Shown one piece after another: positions 62,777-64,000 of a stretch of DNA of 64,000 bases. The notes beneath the pieces were generated by a model, which had not been told where the DNA came from, did not search any database, and saw nothing but the letters and a program-made list of their open reading frames with translations. Made by a program: the position numbers and the translations under genes. Numbering within the stretch: position 1 is the stretch's first letter; each line of letters opens with the position of its first letter. The stretch is from Hyperoodon ampullatus (taxonomy: Eukaryota; Chordata; Mammalia; Artiodactyla; Ziphiidae). The stretch lies in the NCBI GenBank assembly GCA_949752795.1, contig CATKHW010000427.1:1178001-1242000 (forward strand). Direction: 5' to 3'.

Positions 62777-64000
62777 CCTGGGATCCTTTTCCCATGTACC
62801 TTATGACAGAATGTTGAGTAGTCTTCTCTTGGTATTCTGTAGGTCTTTGGTGATTATATATGTCACCTGTGTTTGTATATGTCTGTTAACCCCAATATCA
62901 TAATGAAACCAATCCTCACACCTTTCCATTGGTGAACCATAAGTTTGTTGAATGAATCTCTGATTGCCCTTCTCCGTGGAAATATCTGCCCTGGTATCCA
63001 TTTTTCGGTCACACCTATAAGAGATATGATATTATATGTGTCTTTCACTTTCTGACTTACAACAACTCACGTGCTTACCTCTAGACACACCTACGGTGCT
63101 ACAAATGGCATTGTGTCCTTTTATTCCTTGGCTTCTATTCTGCCTTAGCGAGGTCCATTTTCAACAATGTGATTCCCTGAGGGCTGAGGATTAGCTGACC
63201 TGGGTAGCCTGACCCTGCCGGCCGGCCCTCCCCAGGTGTGCCTGGGTTGAGGTCAATATAAACAGCGCTGCAGGCAGCAATAGCCCCTGAAGCTGTGCCT
63301 GACTCCATATTCTCTGCCCCGTCAGCAGTGTCGGGGCTGTGCTGGTGGGAGGGTGGGAGCGGCCACGGCTTTGTGGGTGGCCCGGTGTGAGTGGGTCTCT
63401 GCTGGACTTTCTGCAGGAGTTGCCAGGCTTCCACCTGTAAAGAAGAGGATGTGTCACCTCTACCATCCACTGGAATTTCTCTCCGGACAGAGGTGAGGAA
63501 GGAAAAAAGCAGTGGGGGCCGGGACAGGAGGGGTATCTCAGACCGGGCAATGGAAAGCTTCTAGAAGAGCGCCCAAGGCCAGGCCCATCCTGGCTGGCCT
63601 GCAGGCACCAAGTTGGCCTGCGTGCTGTCGCTGGTGTGGCTCCACGGCCCTTCCTCTAGGCTTTCAAGCCCTTGTACATATTCAGGTGTTTTACCTGAGA
63701 AGGGTGGGAAAAGTTCAACAGCAGCTGGCCTGGGGCTCAGCTCACGGTTACTCACAGATGCCTCGGCATGGCCCCCCGCTTTGCAATGAGGACGCTCCTT
63801 GCGTAGGAGTGGGCTGCTGGCTCTATGGGAGATGATTCCCCACCTCTGACCAATTTCAGAATTGTTTACCGATGGAGCAAGTGCCCTGATTGTTTTTTCC
63901 TCTGTCTAACTCGTGGGTTCAGGTTTTTTTTTTTTCTTTCTTGGTTCAAGTTAGATTTTATTCCTCTTTTATGTATTTATAGATATAAGCATGGGAATAA
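62777..64000 (+). repeat. Macrosatellite unit U24, partial, type b
   Basis: Cut by the window end after 1,224 bp, before L1-A. It has the b GC core (gggtgggagcggcc near 63349, gcttctagaag near 63556). Private changes are gatattatatg near 63027 and ttctttcttgg near 63934. Confidence 0.93.

Larger units (their letters stand above)
1..64000 (+). repeat. Macrosatellite array, 2.73 kb unit, 23 full copies plus one partial
   Basis: The same sequence recurs with a period of 2,725 to 2,731 bp from the first to the last base. Using the motif cctgggat(c/a)ctttt as unit start, units begin at 1, 2731, 5460, 8186, 10917, 13648, 16377, 19107, 21836, 24565, 27295, 30025, 32755, 35480, 38211, 40942, 43671, 46401, 49130, 51855, 54586, 57316, 60047 and 62777. 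All copies are direct repeats. Copies differ by scattered substitutions and a few 1-5 bp indels in homopolymers and purine tracts, so the array has been homogenised recently. The unit start is an arbitrary phase set by the window edge. The unit does not match any satellite I can name; identity values were not computed. Confidence 0.98.

Noticed and set aside
1..64000. Direct identification of the array as DXZ4
   Set aside because: Unit length and a CTCF-like site per unit are similar in kind, but I see no sequence resemblance I can support, and the chromosome is unknown.
1..64000. CRISPR array or prokaryotic island
   Set aside because: The repeat unit is 2.73 kb with mammalian L1 sequence; there are no short repeats with unique spacers and no cas genes.

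Overview
The whole window is the inside of one head-to-tail macrosatellite array. A unit of about 2.73 kb is repeated 23 full times plus a partial 24th copy (62777-64000), always in the same orientation. The array reaches both window ends, so neither flank is visible. There are no recognisable protein-coding genes, tRNAs, rRNAs or CRISPR arrays, and nothing bacterial or viral. The DNA is from a mammal. Each unit carries two 5'-truncated LINE-1 3' ends, and the wording of the younger one (3' tail, 3' UTR and end of ORF2) resembles L1 copies of cetartiodactyls. I lean towards a cetacean, from memory of L1 consensus sequences and not from a search.

Unit layout, counted from the first base of the window: (i) 1-290, the upstream part of an old, diverged antisense L1 fragment (L1-B) whose 3' end lies in the preceding unit; (ii) 291-1065, a GC-rich core of unknown origin with an E-box, an exon-like module and overlapping open frames on both strands; (iii) 1066-1260, a T-rich and AT-rich spacer with a variable T tract; (iv) 1261-2244, a younger antisense L1 fragment (L1-A); (v) 2245-2625, a non-L1 block with a purine tract and a near-consensus CTCF motif on the + strand; (vi) 2626-2730, the 3' end of L1-B, which continues into the next unit.

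Units fall into at least six sequence types (named a to f here), recognised by shared substitutions and small indels, and they follow a higher-order order: f-a-b-c-d-e. U1-U2 are e'-f'. U3-U8 (5460-21835) are f-a-b-c-d-e, 16,376 bp. U9-U12 (21836-32754) are a shortened f/b-c-d-e, in which one hybrid unit replaces f, a and b. U13-U18 (32755-49129) are again f-a-b-c-d-e, 16,375 bp. U19-U24 begin f-a-b and then run into two more hybrids (c/b, c/a) and a b unit. The hybrids record unequal crossovers between units.

The most interesting property is 23 CTCF-like motifs spaced 2.73 kb apart and all pointing the same way. That architecture recalls CTCF-bearing macrosatellites such as DXZ4 on the mammalian X chromosome, although the unit sequence is not one I recognise. 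If the sites are bound, the array could act as a strong directional loop anchor or boundary. This is inference; the motifs, spacing and orientation are read directly from the sequence.
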